Positions 16,865-25,853 are shown, counted from the stretch's first letter. The stretch: 34,309 nt of DNA from Myroides albus (GCF_009711045.1 NZ_WMJX01000028.1:1-34309); one strand, 5' to 3'. Numbers and translations: made by a program. The notes: generated from the letters alone by a model not told the origin.

Positions 16865-19465
16865 TTACTTTTTAAACCATTTTCCAAGAAGTTTGCTAAG
16901 ATAGTTTTTGTCTTGGTATTCTTCGGGCAGTTCCATCTTGTTTTCTTTTAAAAGATTGAGGTAGTAAGCTAACTTTTCTTGATCGATAGCATCGCCTTCA
17001 TGGGCATATATATGTATCAGGTCATAAATGGCATTCGTACAATTATTTTGAATAGCTTTCTCCAAGAGAGGGATTGCTTTTCTTACATCTTTTGTTACTC
17101 CATAACCATAGCAATGCATTCTACCTAATAGGAGTGATCCCAGTCGATCCTCTTGCTTGATGTCTTTTTTAATGTGTCTCAGAGCATTATTGTACTCGCC
17201 TAAAAGGTAGTAACAATCGGCTATATAGTCCTCAATATAGTTGTCGTTGTTCTTGATTCTTTTAAAGTAATATAGGGCTTTATTGAAATCATTCTCAATG
17301 TTGCCCTGTCCAAAATAGTAGATAATAGCAGCATTATATTTAGCTGTTTCATTACCTAATTCTGCTCCTTTCTCATAGTATTCTAAAGCTTTTTTAATGT
17401 CTATTTCAGTTCCTAAACCATATTCGTACATATATCCAATATTGGTAATAGAGTAAGGATTGTTGTGTTGTTCTGCTATGTGAAATAACTTTAGAGCCTT
17501 GTTGTAATCGAGGTAATCAGGCTCAGTTAAGTATGTGTATCCTAAGTCTTGGAGTAGGTCGCTGTGATTTAATTCTTCTGCAAAAAACAAGAGTTGATCA
17601 TATAAAGCGATTTCCTCTTTTTCAAGAAACTTTTCTCTGATCCAATTTATTTTAAAGTGTGAGATAGGTTGGTAATCAGCAATAGTGATACTTGATTTTA
17701 CACGTTGAAAATAGTTGTTGAATAGGGCGTATTCTTGGTCCGTGTCATACGTTAGAATGCTGTATAAAAGTAACATGACACTATTGGAGATGGAGTGGTA
17801 TTGATTGTTTTTATAACTATATACCGTGTCATCTTTGTAGATAATAATAACTTCTTGTTCTTCAAATATTTTGTGAAGAGTAATAAAATTACAATCGTAA
17901 ACGAAAGTGTCAACTTGTTGATCGAAATCAATTAGAGCCCATTTTTCATTTAACTTGACAGTAGCTTTGTTGTTGTTTAGTACTTTAATGTAATCAAAGT
18001 TCTCATAAGGCACAACCCACCTTTGGCTTTGACTATCGTAAATTCCCTTTTTCTTACCATGAGAAAAGTAGAGTTGGTGTTGTTGTAAATTGATGTCATA
18101 AAAAGTGTACTGTTCAACTTTACACCTAAAAGGTTCAAGTGTGTATTGTTTTGACTTTAAGTTAAAGATACCTTTCTCTGCCCCTTTATTAACAAGGATG
18201 TTTTGGTCAGTTAATTGAGAAACACTAACTAAGTCATCTAAGATCACATTTGCACTGTAATCAATAAGTGTTTTCTTTTTTGGATAGTTTAAGGATGGTA
18301 TTAACAGGGTATCTTTGACGTAACTTTCTTCAACGTCAGCGTAGTTAAATTCTCCTAAGTAATTAAAGGTAGGGCTATAAAAGCTATACTTTTCTCCTTT
18401 CTGTGAGCAAAAATGACTGTAGTGGTATTCAAATAATGAGGAACTTGTAAAGTTAGTACACTGTTTGCCTTTTTCATCGAAAATAGCATATTTACTTCCA
18501 TTAAACACATTGTAGTAAGTTGCATTTATTAACTCAATGTCTTTGTGTTGCGATGGTATAATGTAGCTTTGAGTTTCTATATTGATTAGTCCCCAATGTT
18601 CATTTGTACAGACAGGAGCTAAATACTCCTCTATGTGAGTATCTTGATTGTCTTGATCAAAAATATAGTTAATGTGAGGAGATCTAACATCATCAAATTT
18701 TGCTGGTATGATTATGTTTCCTTTTTTATCAATAAAACCATATAAGTTGTTTTCTTGATAAATAGTAATCTTAGCGCCTTCTTCAAAGTCGTTTATATAT
18801 TCATAAATAGGAGGGGTGATGATCTCTCCTTTATAATTTTTTAGGCCAAATAATCCATTGTCTTCAAAGACAAAACAATCAAGATCGAGTTGACTTTGGT
18901 CTTTTTCAAGCCAATCCCAACCGTAGTTTGCATAATCGTTATTGATGTGTTCTACTAAAGAAGCACCAGTTCCAAAGTGATAAGTGTAAGCAGCTGTGTT
19001 TTCAATATATTCTTTGCCATAAGCGTAATTAAAAGTAGTTACAAACTCATGGATAAGTTCATCAATGCTTAAACTTAGTTCTTCGGACTGCTTTTTGTGA
19101 CTGCCAACTTGCATATTATAAACATCTGAAGCATCTAACAGTATGTAGTCATAAGGTAGATTCTCAAAGTAGTGCAATTGCTTTTCATACGCAGTTTGAT
19201 ATTCTTCTAATTTGGAAGGATATACAATGTGTTCTTCTACGAGCCATTGGTGAAACTCTTTAAATAGAGGAAGTGCTTTCTTAATATTAAAATATAAGTC
19301 TTTATTCTTGCGGATACCGAAGTTTTTTAATTCCTCTTTAGTTATGGGATTACTAAATAGAGGAAAAAAGAAAATGGGAATTACATAGTTCCATTCTCCT
19401 ATTAGTTGAGTGTCGTAAAAATCTTTGTCTAAAGATACGTTGTAAACATATAAGCGATGTGCCAT
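16865..19465 (-). CDS. Large WG-repeat and Sel1-repeat protein
   Basis: An 866-residue protein without signal peptide or membrane segment, so probably cytoplasmic. The N-terminal 190 residues form a domain I cannot name (starts MAHRLYVYNVSLDKDFYD). From about 198 a series of WG (KWG) repeats follows: LFGLKNYKGEIITPPIYEYI, LYGFIDKKGNIIIPAKFDDV, HWGLINIETQ, KGIFNLKSKQY, KKGIYDSQSQRWVVPYENFD and KWALIDFDQQ. The last 230 residues carry Sel1/TPR-like repeats, such as NPYSITNIGYMYEYGLGTEI and GSLLLGRMHCYGYGVTKDVR. Both repeat types usually mediate protein contacts. It is monocistronic, with a terminator downstream. Function unknown. Confidence 0.8.
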   Translation of the reverse strand: MAHRLYVYNVSLDKDFYDTQLIGEWNYVIPIFFFPLFSNPITKEELKNFGIRKNKDLYFNIKKALPLFKEFHQWLVEEHIVYPSKLEEYQTAYEKQLHYFENLPYDYILLDASDVYNMQVGSHKKQSEELSLSIDELIHEFVTTFNYAYGKEYIENTAAYTYHFGTGASLVEHINNDYANYGWDWLEKDQSQLDLDCFVFEDNGLFGLKNYKGEIITPPIYEYINDFEEGAKITIYQENNLYGFIDKKGNIIIPAKFDDVRSPHINYIFDQDNQDTHIEEYLAPVCTNEHWGLINIETQSYIIPSQHKDIELINATYYNVFNGSKYAIFDEKGKQCTNFTSSSLFEYHYSHFCSQKGEKYSFYSPTFNYLGEFNYADVEESYVKDTLLIPSLNYPKKKTLIDYSANVILDDLVSVSQLTDQNILVNKGAEKGIFNLKSKQYTLEPFRCKVEQYTFYDINLQQHQLYFSHGKKKGIYDSQSQRWVVPYENFDYIKVLNNNKATVKLNEKWALIDFDQQVDTFVYDCNFITLHKIFEEQEVIIIYKDDTVYSYKNNQYHSISNSVMLLLYSILTYDTDQEYALFNNYFQRVKSSITIADYQPISHFKINWIREKFLEKEEIALYDQLLFFAEELNHSDLLQDLGYTYLTEPDYLDYNKALKLFHIAEQHNNPYSITNIGYMYEYGLGTEIDIKKALEYYEKGAELGNETAKYNAAIIYYFGQGNIENDFNKALYYFKRIKNNDNYIEDYIADCYYLLGEYNNALRHIKKDIKQEDRLGSLLLGRMHCYGYGVTKDVRKAIPLLEKAIQNNCTNAIYDLIHIYAHEGDAIDQEKLAYYLNLLKENKMELPEEYQDKNYLSKLLGKWFKK

Positions 19466-19523
19466 TGAGTGCTCTTATTTAAAAAGCTAAAGTACATAAA
19501 ACGGAGATAAATGTTCTCCATGA

Positions 19524-19556
19524 AAAAAGCGATATTTCGTAAGAAATACCGCTTTT
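19524..19556 (-). terminator. Terminator after katA
   Basis: AAAAGCG (19525-19531) pairs with CGCTTTT (19550-19556) and TATTTC (33-38 of the same hundred) with GAAATA (43-48), with one mismatch and a four-base loop. Read on the minus strand it follows katA and ends in a run of T. Confidence 0.8.
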
Positions 19557-19581
19557 CGTAATAGAGTTTTAAAAAAAATTA

Positions 19582-21060
19582 TTATGAATTCATGTGTTTG
19601 CTTATATCAAAATTAAGACCTTGTGCAATACGTGTACCTAACTCTACATCTGCTCTAAACCAATGACAAAGTTGTCTACCTATAATTTCATTGCGTTTAG
19701 GACCTTCAACACCGCTCATAGAAGCTACAATATTGTTAATTGTATTTTGCTTTTCTTGGTCAGTCATAATGCGATATAGGTTACCTGGTTGGCTAAAGTG
19801 ATCATTTTCTCCTTCAGCATTTCTGTCAAATCGATCAGCTACCTCACCGTATATTCTTTGTGCTGGTTCAGCGTAACTTTGATCAACAACTATATCATCA
19901 AAACTATTAGGGAAATAATTTGGTGCATCTTCTCCATTTCCATCTACACGCATGTATCCATCACGTTGATAGTTGTTAGTCATAAAAGGACAGCGATTTA
20001 CAGGGATTTGCTCGTAGTTAGTTCCTAATCTATAACGCTGTGCATCTGGATAAGAAAGAATACGCCCTTGTAACATTTTATCAGGTGAAAAACCAATACC
20101 GTCTACAATATGAGTCGGAGCAAAAGCTGCTTGTTCAACATCTTGGAAGTAGTTGCGTGGCATTCTGTTCAATTCCATAACCCCAACATCGATTAGTGGA
20201 TAGTCAGCATGAGGCCATACTTTCGTAACATCAAAAGGGTTAACAACAGCTTCATTCGCTTGTTGTTCTGTCATTACTTGAATTTTTAAATTCCATTTAG
20301 GGAAATTTCCTTCTGAGATATTTTGATATAAATCGCGTTGAGCATAATCCATATCCGTCGCTCTCATTTGATCTGCTTCTGGACCTGTTAAGTTTTTAAT
20401 TCCCTGTGCAGTTTTGAAATGGAATTTTACATAAACTCTCTCATTGTCGCTGTTTATCATTGAGAAAGTATGACTTCCATAACCATTCATATGTCTAAAT
20501 CCAAAAGGAGTCCCTCGATCAGACATTAAAATCAAAACTTGGTGTAAACTTTCAGGGTTTAATGACCAAAAATCCCACACCATTGTAGGTGACTTTAAGT
20601 TAGTTGCTGGATGTCTTTTTTGAGTGTGAATAAAGTCTGGGAATTTCTTAGCATCTTTGATAAAGAATACAGGAGTATTGTTACCCACTAAGTCCCAATT
20701 CCCATCTTCAGTGTAAAACTTTACTGCAAATCCTCTTGGATCTCTTTCAGAATCAGCAGATCCTTTTTCACCACCTACAGTTGAAAAACGTACAAATACA
20801 TCCGTTTGTTTTCCTACTTCTGCAAATAGTTTAGCTTTAGTATATTTTGTAATATCATTAGTAACGGTAAAAGTACCATAAGCTCCAGAACCTTTAGCGT
20901 GAACAATTCGCTCAGGAATTCTCTCTCTGTTGAAATGAGCTAATTTCTCGTGTAAAATGTAATCCTCTAATAAAACAGGACCTCTTGCGCCTGCTGTTAA
21001 TGAATCTTCATGATCTACATATGGTCTTCCCGAAGCCGTAGTTAATTTTTTATTTTCCAT
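19582..21060 (-). CDS. katA: Monofunctional haem catalase
   Basis: A 492-residue small-subunit (clade 3-type) catalase that converts hydrogen peroxide to water and oxygen in the cytoplasm or periplasm. Distal-side residues are His54 in RIVHAKGSGAYG and Asn127 in VGNNTPVFF. The proximal haem ligand is Tyr337 in RILSYPDAQRYRLG. FRHMNGYGSHTFSMIN and the C-terminal QLCHWFRADVELGTRIA also fit. Length is normal and no signal peptide is present. It is monocistronic with its own terminator. The upstream region contains a -7-like element and a palindrome, given separately. Confidence 0.95.
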   Translation of the reverse strand: MENKKLTTASGRPYVDHEDSLTAGARGPVLLEDYILHEKLAHFNRERIPERIVHAKGSGAYGTFTVTNDITKYTKAKLFAEVGKQTDVFVRFSTVGGEKGSADSERDPRGFAVKFYTEDGNWDLVGNNTPVFFIKDAKKFPDFIHTQKRHPATNLKSPTMVWDFWSLNPESLHQVLILMSDRGTPFGFRHMNGYGSHTFSMINSDNERVYVKFHFKTAQGIKNLTGPEADQMRATDMDYAQRDLYQNISEGNFPKWNLKIQVMTEQQANEAVVNPFDVTKVWPHADYPLIDVGVMELNRMPRNYFQDVEQAAFAPTHIVDGIGFSPDKMLQGRILSYPDAQRYRLGTNYEQIPVNRCPFMTNNYQRDGYMRVDGNGEDAPNYFPNSFDDIVVDQSYAEPAQRIYGEVADRFDRNAEGENDHFSQPGNLYRIMTDQEKQNTINNIVASMSGVEGPKRNEIIGRQLCHWFRADVELGTRIAQGLNFDISKHMNS

Positions 21061-21098
21061 AATCTATTTGTTAGAAGTTTATATCTTTTTTCTTGGTA

Positions 21099-21106
21099 CA
21101 AACTTA
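21099..21106 (-). promoter_or_regulatory. Candidate -7 element for katA
   Basis: On the minus strand this reads TAAGTTTG, an exact TAnnTTTG match 38 bases upstream of the katA ATG. No clean TTG lies at the -33 distance, as is common for activated promoters. Confidence 0.45.
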
Positions 21107-21157
21107 GCGCGATAAGTTGTTGAATTATAGTCTATTTGATATTATGAATCGATACTG

Positions 21158-21176
21158 TTATAAGTAAAACTTATAA
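21158..21176. promoter_or_regulatory. Palindrome in the katA upstream region, possible operator
   Basis: TTATAAGT, a three-A spacer and ACTTATAA form a perfect 8-bp inverted repeat. It lies about 50 bases upstream of the predicted katA -7 element and in the divergent region shared with the acetyltransferase. It does not have the four-box spacing of a classic OxyR site. Its binding protein, if any, is unknown. Confidence 0.35.
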
Positions 21177-21427
21177 TTAAATATTTAATGATAGTTTTAT
21201 CTTATTTAATAGAATCAAATAATAAATACAATAATTAAGCCATTAATGATTAGATGTGTTTGATTTTTTTATTTATTAAAGGAATATATCTTGTAGGGGA
21301 AATACTTTGAAATATTTATCTTTAGGCCTATTAAAAAGGTATGTTTTTATTTAATCGATTTTGATACATACAAGAGAATAGATATTCTTTTATTAGAACG
21401 ACTCAAACTGAATCTCCTCAGTTTGAC

Positions 21428-22135
21428 TTGTTATTAGAGAAGGTAGATGCCTTAAATGTGTGGCCAGAATATATTTTAAATGACCGCATAAATATGGAGT
21501 ATTGGGAAAGGATTTATTATGAGTTTCCTTTGTTTCAATTTTTTCTAATGGATGGTGATGTTTTAGTAGCCAATGGCAATTGCGTACCCTTGTATTTGAC
21601 CAAATCTGAGCGCCAGAATTTATCCGATAGGGGATGGGATTGGGCTTTAGAAAAGGCTTTTATTGACAAGGATAAACAGTCAAAGGTTAATACACTTTGT
21701 GCACTTCAAATAGCGGTCAACAAGAATTATCAAGGTCAGGGGATAAGTAAATTGCTTTTGAGATTCATGAAAGCAATAGCGAGAGAACAAAAGTTGAAAG
21801 ATTTTATTTTGCCAATTCGCCCAAGTATGAAGCACTTGTACCCATTGCAAAGAATGGAAGATTATATGCAGTGGATTAATGAAAAAGGGCAACCTTACGA
21901 CTCTTGGATCAGAACTCATTTGAACAATGGAGCTAAGATAGTTAAAGTTTGTAAGGAGTCTATGTTCGTTGATGGTACTGTAAAACAATGGGAAGAATGG
22001 ACGGGGTATACTTTTCAATCGTCAGGAAAATATATTATTCCCTTTGCATTAAACCCTATAGAAATAAGTATTGAAACAAATAGAGGAGTTTATATAGAGC
22101 CTAATGTATGGATGCAATATAATTTGGACGATTAA
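21428..22135 (+). CDS. GNAT-family N-acetyltransferase with uncertain 5' end
   Basis: From the TTG at 21428 the frame gives 235 residues. The centre has ALQIAVNKNYQGQGISKLLL, which holds the acetyl-CoA loop Q-G-Q-G-I-S of GNAT enzymes. The substrate is unknown. The 5' end is odd: coding-like sequence (ENRYSFIRTTQTESPQFDLL) extends upstream of the TTG, but no ATG, GTG or TTG opens it before a TGA at 21362. An ATG at 21341, in the same frame, is separated from it by that stop (MFLFNRF then TGA). Either an unusual start codon is used, the gene starts at the TTG, or a mutation has damaged it. No operon partner; katA is divergent. Confidence 0.65.
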   Translation: MLLEKVDALNVWPEYILNDRINMEYWERIYYEFPLFQFFLMDGDVLVANGNCVPLYLTKSERQNLSDRGWDWALEKAFIDKDKQSKVNTLCALQIAVNKNYQGQGISKLLLRFMKAIAREQKLKDFILPIRPSMKHLYPLQRMEDYMQWINEKGQPYDSWIRTHLNNGAKIVKVCKESMFVDGTVKQWEEWTGYTFQSSGKYIIPFALNPIEISIETNRGVYIEPNVWMQYNLDD

Positions 22136-22150
22136 TTGTGTATGAGCATT

Positions 22151-22168
22151 AAAACTATTGTAGTTTTT
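22151..22168 (+). terminator. Weak hairpin terminator
   Basis: AAAACTA (22151-22157) pairs with TAGTTTT (22161-22167) around a three-base loop, ending in T residues. It lies 15 bases past the acetyltransferase stop. The stem is short and AT-rich, so efficiency is doubtful. Confidence 0.4.
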
Positions 22169-22236
22169 AGGTGGTTGTGCTAACATATATTCAGTAAAAC
22201 GTCAATTAGAAATAACATATGTGAAAACGCAAAGAG

Positions 22237-22614
22237 CTATACTTTAATTAAGTATTTAGAGTACTGCTTTAGGGCTTTTGCGTTATTTAAGCTATAGAAT
22301 ATCAATGCGCCACAAAAATACATGACACAGTCAATCCAGTCCCCAGTATATCTTTCGTTGTTTTGAGGCAAATACCATTCAAAATAGAAACAGTAATAGA
22401 ATGTAGTAATTAATATAAAACTCAAGGGCAATTGCAAAGTTTTATTGCGTTTGACCTTTCTGTATGTGAATAGGCAAATGCTAAGGACAAGGGGTATCGT
22501 TAAAAAATCATTTACATAATTATTTATCCATAACGGAAGAGTGATATCTGCTTTTTGTAGTCCATAGATTATTGCTGCTATGCAACAACTGATATAAAAA
22601 AGTTTTGTTTTCAT
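22237..22614 (-). CDS. Small integral membrane protein
   Basis: A 125-residue protein with three or four hydrophobic segments: FYISCCIAAIIYGLQ, NDFLTIPLVLSICLFTY, LPLSFILITTFYYCFYF and IDCVMYFCGALIFYSL. Conserved-looking polar points are NNYVNDFL and NERYTGDWIDC. Similar short flavobacterial proteins have, as I recall, been labelled magnesium-citrate secondary transporter, but at this length a transport role is unproven. It lies downstream of the zinc-ribbon gene on the same strand, with a strong hairpin between them, so it is probably transcribed separately. Confidence 0.65.
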   Translation of the reverse strand: MKTKLFYISCCIAAIIYGLQKADITLPLWINNYVNDFLTIPLVLSICLFTYRKVKRNKTLQLPLSFILITTFYYCFYFEWYLPQNNERYTGDWIDCVMYFCGALIFYSLNNAKALKQYSKYLIKV

Positions 22615-22625
22615 TTAAAAGGATA

Positions 22626-22663
22626 AAACGACTCCTGCTTGCTTTATAGCAAAGGAGTCGTTT
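22626..22663 (-). terminator. Hairpin terminator after the zinc-ribbon gene
   Basis: AAACGACTCCT (22626-22636) pairs perfectly with AGGAGTCGTTT (22653-22663), 11 bp, around a 16-base loop. Read on the minus strand it follows the zinc-ribbon gene and is succeeded by TTTTATCCTTTT. Confidence 0.75.
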
Positions 22664-22706
22664 AGGAACTGATTAAATATAATAAACTCAAATTTGCTTT
22701 TTTTTG

Positions 22707-23015
22707 TTAAGCTGCGATAAAGCCAATGATATAAGCAATACCAGCCATAATAGAAACTCCAACAATCCAAATAGAGTGGATAATTAGGGCTGTGATGCGT
22801 ATCAAAGGATTCTGGTGTTTTAACATCTTACGAGTAAACTTTTCAAATTTTGTAGGTTCAGCATTTATTTCTTTTTGAATTCTTTCTTCAGTAACTTTTT
22901 GTTGTTCCAATTGACGTCGTAAAACAAGGTTGATGACTTCCCCACAGTTTACGCAATAATCGCTATTAAGATTTTCAGTTTTACACTTTTGACAAGTAAT
23001 ATAATGCTTACTCAT
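22707..23015 (-). CDS. Small zinc-ribbon membrane protein
   Basis: A 102-residue protein. The N-terminus has a four-cysteine zinc ribbon: CQKC at 8-11 and CVNC at 21-24. A charged, probably helical linker follows (about 33-70), and then a hydrophobic segment ITALIIHSIWIVGVSIMAGI, extending to the C-terminus, that should span the membrane. The ribbon would face the cytoplasm if the usual positive-inside rule holds. Zinc ribbons of this kind often bind protein or nucleic acid, but here no partner is suggested. A hairpin terminator lies downstream. Confidence 0.7.
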   Translation of the reverse strand: MSKHYITCQKCKTENLNSDYCVNCGEVINLVLRRQLEQQKVTEERIQKEINAEPTKFEKFTRKMLKHQNPLIRITALIIHSIWIVGVSIMAGIAYIIGFIAA

Positions 23016-23114
23016 TATTAGTTTTTTTAGAGATTAATTCTTGTTGTTGTTTGACTTAGCAAAGTTCAATGTAATAAAAGTGTAAAAAAAGACCTCTTTT
23101 TGCTCAAAACTGGT

Positions 23115-24089
23115 CTAAAGCAATCCTTTTCTGTATAATCGGGGTGAACAACCTACTTTTCTTTTAAAAAACTTTCCGAAAAAAGAAGTGGAATTAAATT
23201 GAAGAATATCTGATACTTCAGAAATACTCAGCGATGTATTGCTCAATAGTAATTGAGCTTCTACAATAATAGCATCATCAATTATTTGTCCTATGGTTTT
23301 ACTTGTTATTTCTTTAACGACTTTAGACAAGTAGCTTTCAGATACACAAAGGGAACTTGCATAGTAACTTATTAATCGCTCGGTTTTGAAGTGTTTTTGC
23401 AGTAATTCAAGAAACTTTATGGTCAGAATTTCTTTTCTTGATAGATTTCTTTTTAGCGTGTTATAATTGTACTGACTTGTATCGAGGAGTTCTAATAAAA
23501 GTAGTGAAAACAAGTGCTTTATCGCTACTTGTCGATTCGTAAGGTGGCTTTTTTGATTGTTTTTACGATCGATTAAGGTACAAAGGTTGTGTATATTGTT
23601 TTTTTGCTCTTGATTTAAAGAAAGCTTATTAACCGTATTGGGAGCTAAGAGGATAAATGTGCTTTTTTCGTTTTGTGAATGTGTGTTTTCAAAAGCAAAA
23701 GACTTGTCAAAGCTAATAGCAGTAAAGTTTATATTGTCACTAAACTGTCTAAAGTGAATAACCATTTGAGGAGGAATAATCGTTATTGTGTTTTCTAATA
23801 AAGTATACTTTATCAGGTTAATTTCTAAATTTATTTGTCCTTGGTTAATTAAAAGCAATGTAAAATTATTACTTCGATAGGGATATTTTAAGGGGTTTTC
23901 GCTAAAGGAGCTGTGAAAATCTATATAAATACCACTTTCTTGGTAGTCTCGTCCCAAGATATCAAGTAACTCTTTTATAGAGTAATTGTTTATATTGTCT
24001 ACAGGAGTCATCTTTTTTTTGCAAAAATAGGCAAAAGCTTTTTTACACAGCGTTTTCTTTGATGAGGTATTGCTTAAGTGGTTTTTCAC
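23115..24089 (-). CDS. AraC-family transcriptional regulator
   Basis: A 324-residue regulator. The C-terminal 100 residues form the two helix-turn-helix AraC domain: LISYYASSLCVSESYLSKVV is the first motif, and LSISEVSDILQFNSTSFFGK leading into FFKRKVGCSPRLYRKG is the second, with the family's P-x-x-Y/F-R ending. The N-terminal part is a cupin-like sensing domain (FTLLLINQGQINLEI, ITIIPPQMVIHF). The first 26 residues are Lys/Cys-rich and unlike the family, so the Met at residue 27 (start at 24011) is a plausible alternative start. It is divergent from the phosphatase gene with 57 bases between them, so it may control that gene and itself. Confidence 0.85.
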   Translation of the reverse strand: MKNHLSNTSSKKTLCKKAFAYFCKKKMTPVDNINNYSIKELLDILGRDYQESGIYIDFHSSFSENPLKYPYRSNNFTLLLINQGQINLEINLIKYTLLENTITIIPPQMVIHFRQFSDNINFTAISFDKSFAFENTHSQNEKSTFILLAPNTVNKLSLNQEQKNNIHNLCTLIDRKNNQKSHLTNRQVAIKHLFSLLLLELLDTSQYNYNTLKRNLSRKEILTIKFLELLQKHFKTERLISYYASSLCVSESYLSKVVKEITSKTIGQIIDDAIIVEAQLLLSNTSLSISEVSDILQFNSTSFFGKFFKRKVGCSPRLYRKGLL

Positions 24090-24122
24090 AAGTAAATAAA
24101 TACACTTTTGGGTTATTATGCT

Positions 24123-24130
24123 TATTTTTG
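24123..24130 (+). promoter_or_regulatory. Candidate -7 element for the phosphatase operon
   Basis: TATTTTTG is an exact TAnnTTTG match 16 bases upstream of the ATG at 24147. The predicted leader is therefore very short. A TTTG at 24107 is too close for a normal -33 element, which would fit a promoter needing an activator such as the divergent AraC protein. Confidence 0.4.
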
Positions 24131-24146
24131 AAATAAAGGTATTAGT

Positions 24147-25196
24147 ATGGAAATAAAGAAGGTGTTTAGCGTTGTTTTTTTACTTGTATTGACTTTGCAA
24201 GGGTGCTCATACAAAACAACTTATCAACCAATCGAATATTCATCAATGGTTAATGATAAACCTCGCATCGTTGAGCAAAGCAACAAATATATCGGTGTTT
24301 TTGATAAAGGAGATAGAATCATAGATCCTACGCCACTAAATATTACGGAAGATAAAGTCAACTTTACCCATACAGATCGAAAGTTTTTTACTGTTGTTCA
24401 CAAAGAGGATACCTTAGTTGTATCAAATCGAGAGATTGATTTTAGAAAGGTTCACAATTTTAGAGATTTAGGTGGTATTCCTACGAGTGAAGGTCGTTAT
24501 ACTAAATGGGGAAAGATATACAGAAGTGGTCACTTGCATAAATTAAACAGTAAAGAAAAAGAGAAAGTAGTTTCATTGGGAATTACTACTATTATTGATT
24601 TAAGAACAGACAAAGAAATAGGAAAGAAACCTGACAAGACTCCAAATTCTCTAACATATCACAATTATCAAGCATATGATGATTCTGAAGATATGTTTAG
24701 CAAAACAAAGAAAGATGTTTTAAAAGGAAAGTTGACACCAAGTCAAGCAGATAGCTTAGTTGTGGAGTTTTACAGTTTGTATCCAACACACGATATCAAA
24801 AAGGTAAGGGAGATAGTTTTAACTATTTTAGATAACACAGAGTCGACCTTGTTTCATTGTTCTGCAGGAAAAGATCGAACGGGAATGATTGGAGCTATTT
24901 TATTGAGTATTTTAAAGGTAGAGCAACAAGTAATTATAGATGAGTATCTCCTTTCTAATAATTACCGTGTCGAAGAGGTAAGCAGTCGTATGAAATTGGC
25001 TAAGTTTGGCAAGTTTTTATATCCAAAGATAAATTATCAAGTAATAGAGAATTTCTCCTGGATAAAACCTATGTATATTCAAGCAATGTTTGATGGTATT
25101 GCTAAGGAATACGGTTCGATGGAAAACTATATTTTGAATGGATTGCAAATTGATAAGGAAAAGCAAAGAGAATATATAGAAAAATACACGCAATAA
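24147..25196 (+). CDS. Lipoprotein tyrosine phosphatase (Tyr_phosphatase3 type)
   Basis: A 349-residue protein. The lipoprotein signal ends at LQGC (Cys20). The catalytic domain has NFRDLGGIPT (104-113), IYRSGHL, IIDLRTDKEI and the P-loop HCSAGKDRTG with nucleophile Cys238 and Arg244. The Lys within the loop (C-x-A-G-K-D-R-T) and the N-F-R-D-L-G-G motif place it with the bacterial family related to Mycobacterium PtpB and Listeria LipA, whose members remove phosphate from tyrosine and sometimes from lipids. As a lipoprotein it acts in the periplasm or at the surface. It is the first gene of a likely three-gene operon and is divergent from an AraC regulator. Confidence 0.88.
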   Translation: MEIKKVFSVVFLLVLTLQGCSYKTTYQPIEYSSMVNDKPRIVEQSNKYIGVFDKGDRIIDPTPLNITEDKVNFTHTDRKFFTVVHKEDTLVVSNREIDFRKVHNFRDLGGIPTSEGRYTKWGKIYRSGHLHKLNSKEKEKVVSLGITTIIDLRTDKEIGKKPDKTPNSLTYHNYQAYDDSEDMFSKTKKDVLKGKLTPSQADSLVVEFYSLYPTHDIKKVREIVLTILDNTESTLFHCSAGKDRTGMIGAILLSILKVEQQVIIDEYLLSNNYRVEEVSSRMKLAKFGKFLYPKINYQVIENFSWIKPMYIQAMFDGIAKEYGSMENYILNGLQIDKEKQREYIEKYTQ

Positions 25197-25247
25197 ATTA
25201 TTAATTGGGTATGATATGTGTATCTATATTGGACAAAATTTATTATT

Positions 25248-25853
25248 ATGAGAAATAGAATAATTACTTTGATATTTTTGTGTTTATCTCAATGGATGAG
25301 TGCACAGAGCTTTAGCGAAAAGATAGGCACTCTTATGCAACTGGTAACAGAAAATGAGGTTGATACTCTTGCAGTGAAAGAGCTTGTCAAGACCATGGTT
25401 CCCAATGGAAAAGAGTTTAAGGAGAATCCTATGAACTACAGTATGTATGATCGATTAGAAGGAGATATGTTATACTATACTTCTTATAAAACAGCAGATG
25501 AAGATAGGATGTCAATTGAAAAATTGAAAATGAATGATAAGCCTTATTACAGTATCCGATTTTTAGTAAGTAGTTCATATACCATTGAGAAGGATGGTAG
25601 TATTAAATATGATCAACCAGATTATGAATACAATAGTGATTACGAATCAGTGAAGAAGTATTGTACACGTGCAATGAGTTATAAAAACGGTAAAGGAAAT
25701 GCAGAGGATGCACCATTGTTAAGTTGTATTTATACAAATCCTGAGAGTAAACGCAGTTTAATGTATTGGGTAGTTTTTGATAACGCAGTGAATGATAAAA
25801 AGGGAAATAGAATAAAAGAGTTTAAAATTCAGGATGTTGAACTTTGGAGATAA
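25248..25853 (+). CDS. Exported protein of unknown function
   Basis: A 201-residue protein with a signal peptide, MRNRIITLIFLCLSQWMSAQ, cleaved after SAQ. The mature part is rich in Lys, Asp, Tyr and Ser and has no motif I recognise. The ATG at 25248 is preferred to the in-frame GTG at 25218, because it begins a well-formed signal peptide. It starts 51 bases after the phosphatase and ends 4 bases before the DUF4328 gene, so it is probably the middle gene of that operon. Periplasmic or surface location is expected. Confidence 0.7.
   Translation: MRNRIITLIFLCLSQWMSAQSFSEKIGTLMQLVTENEVDTLAVKELVKTMVPNGKEFKENPMNYSMYDRLEGDMLYYTSYKTADEDRMSIEKLKMNDKPYYSIRFLVSSSYTIEKDGSIKYDQPDYEYNSDYESVKKYCTRAMSYKNGKGNAEDAPLLSCIYTNPESKRSLMYWVVFDNAVNDKKGNRIKEFKIQDVELWR

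Noticed and set aside
22227..22285. AACGCAAA and TTTTGCGTT forming a possible long hairpin
   Set aside because: One arm lies within the coding end of the small membrane protein and the loop is long; probably chance.
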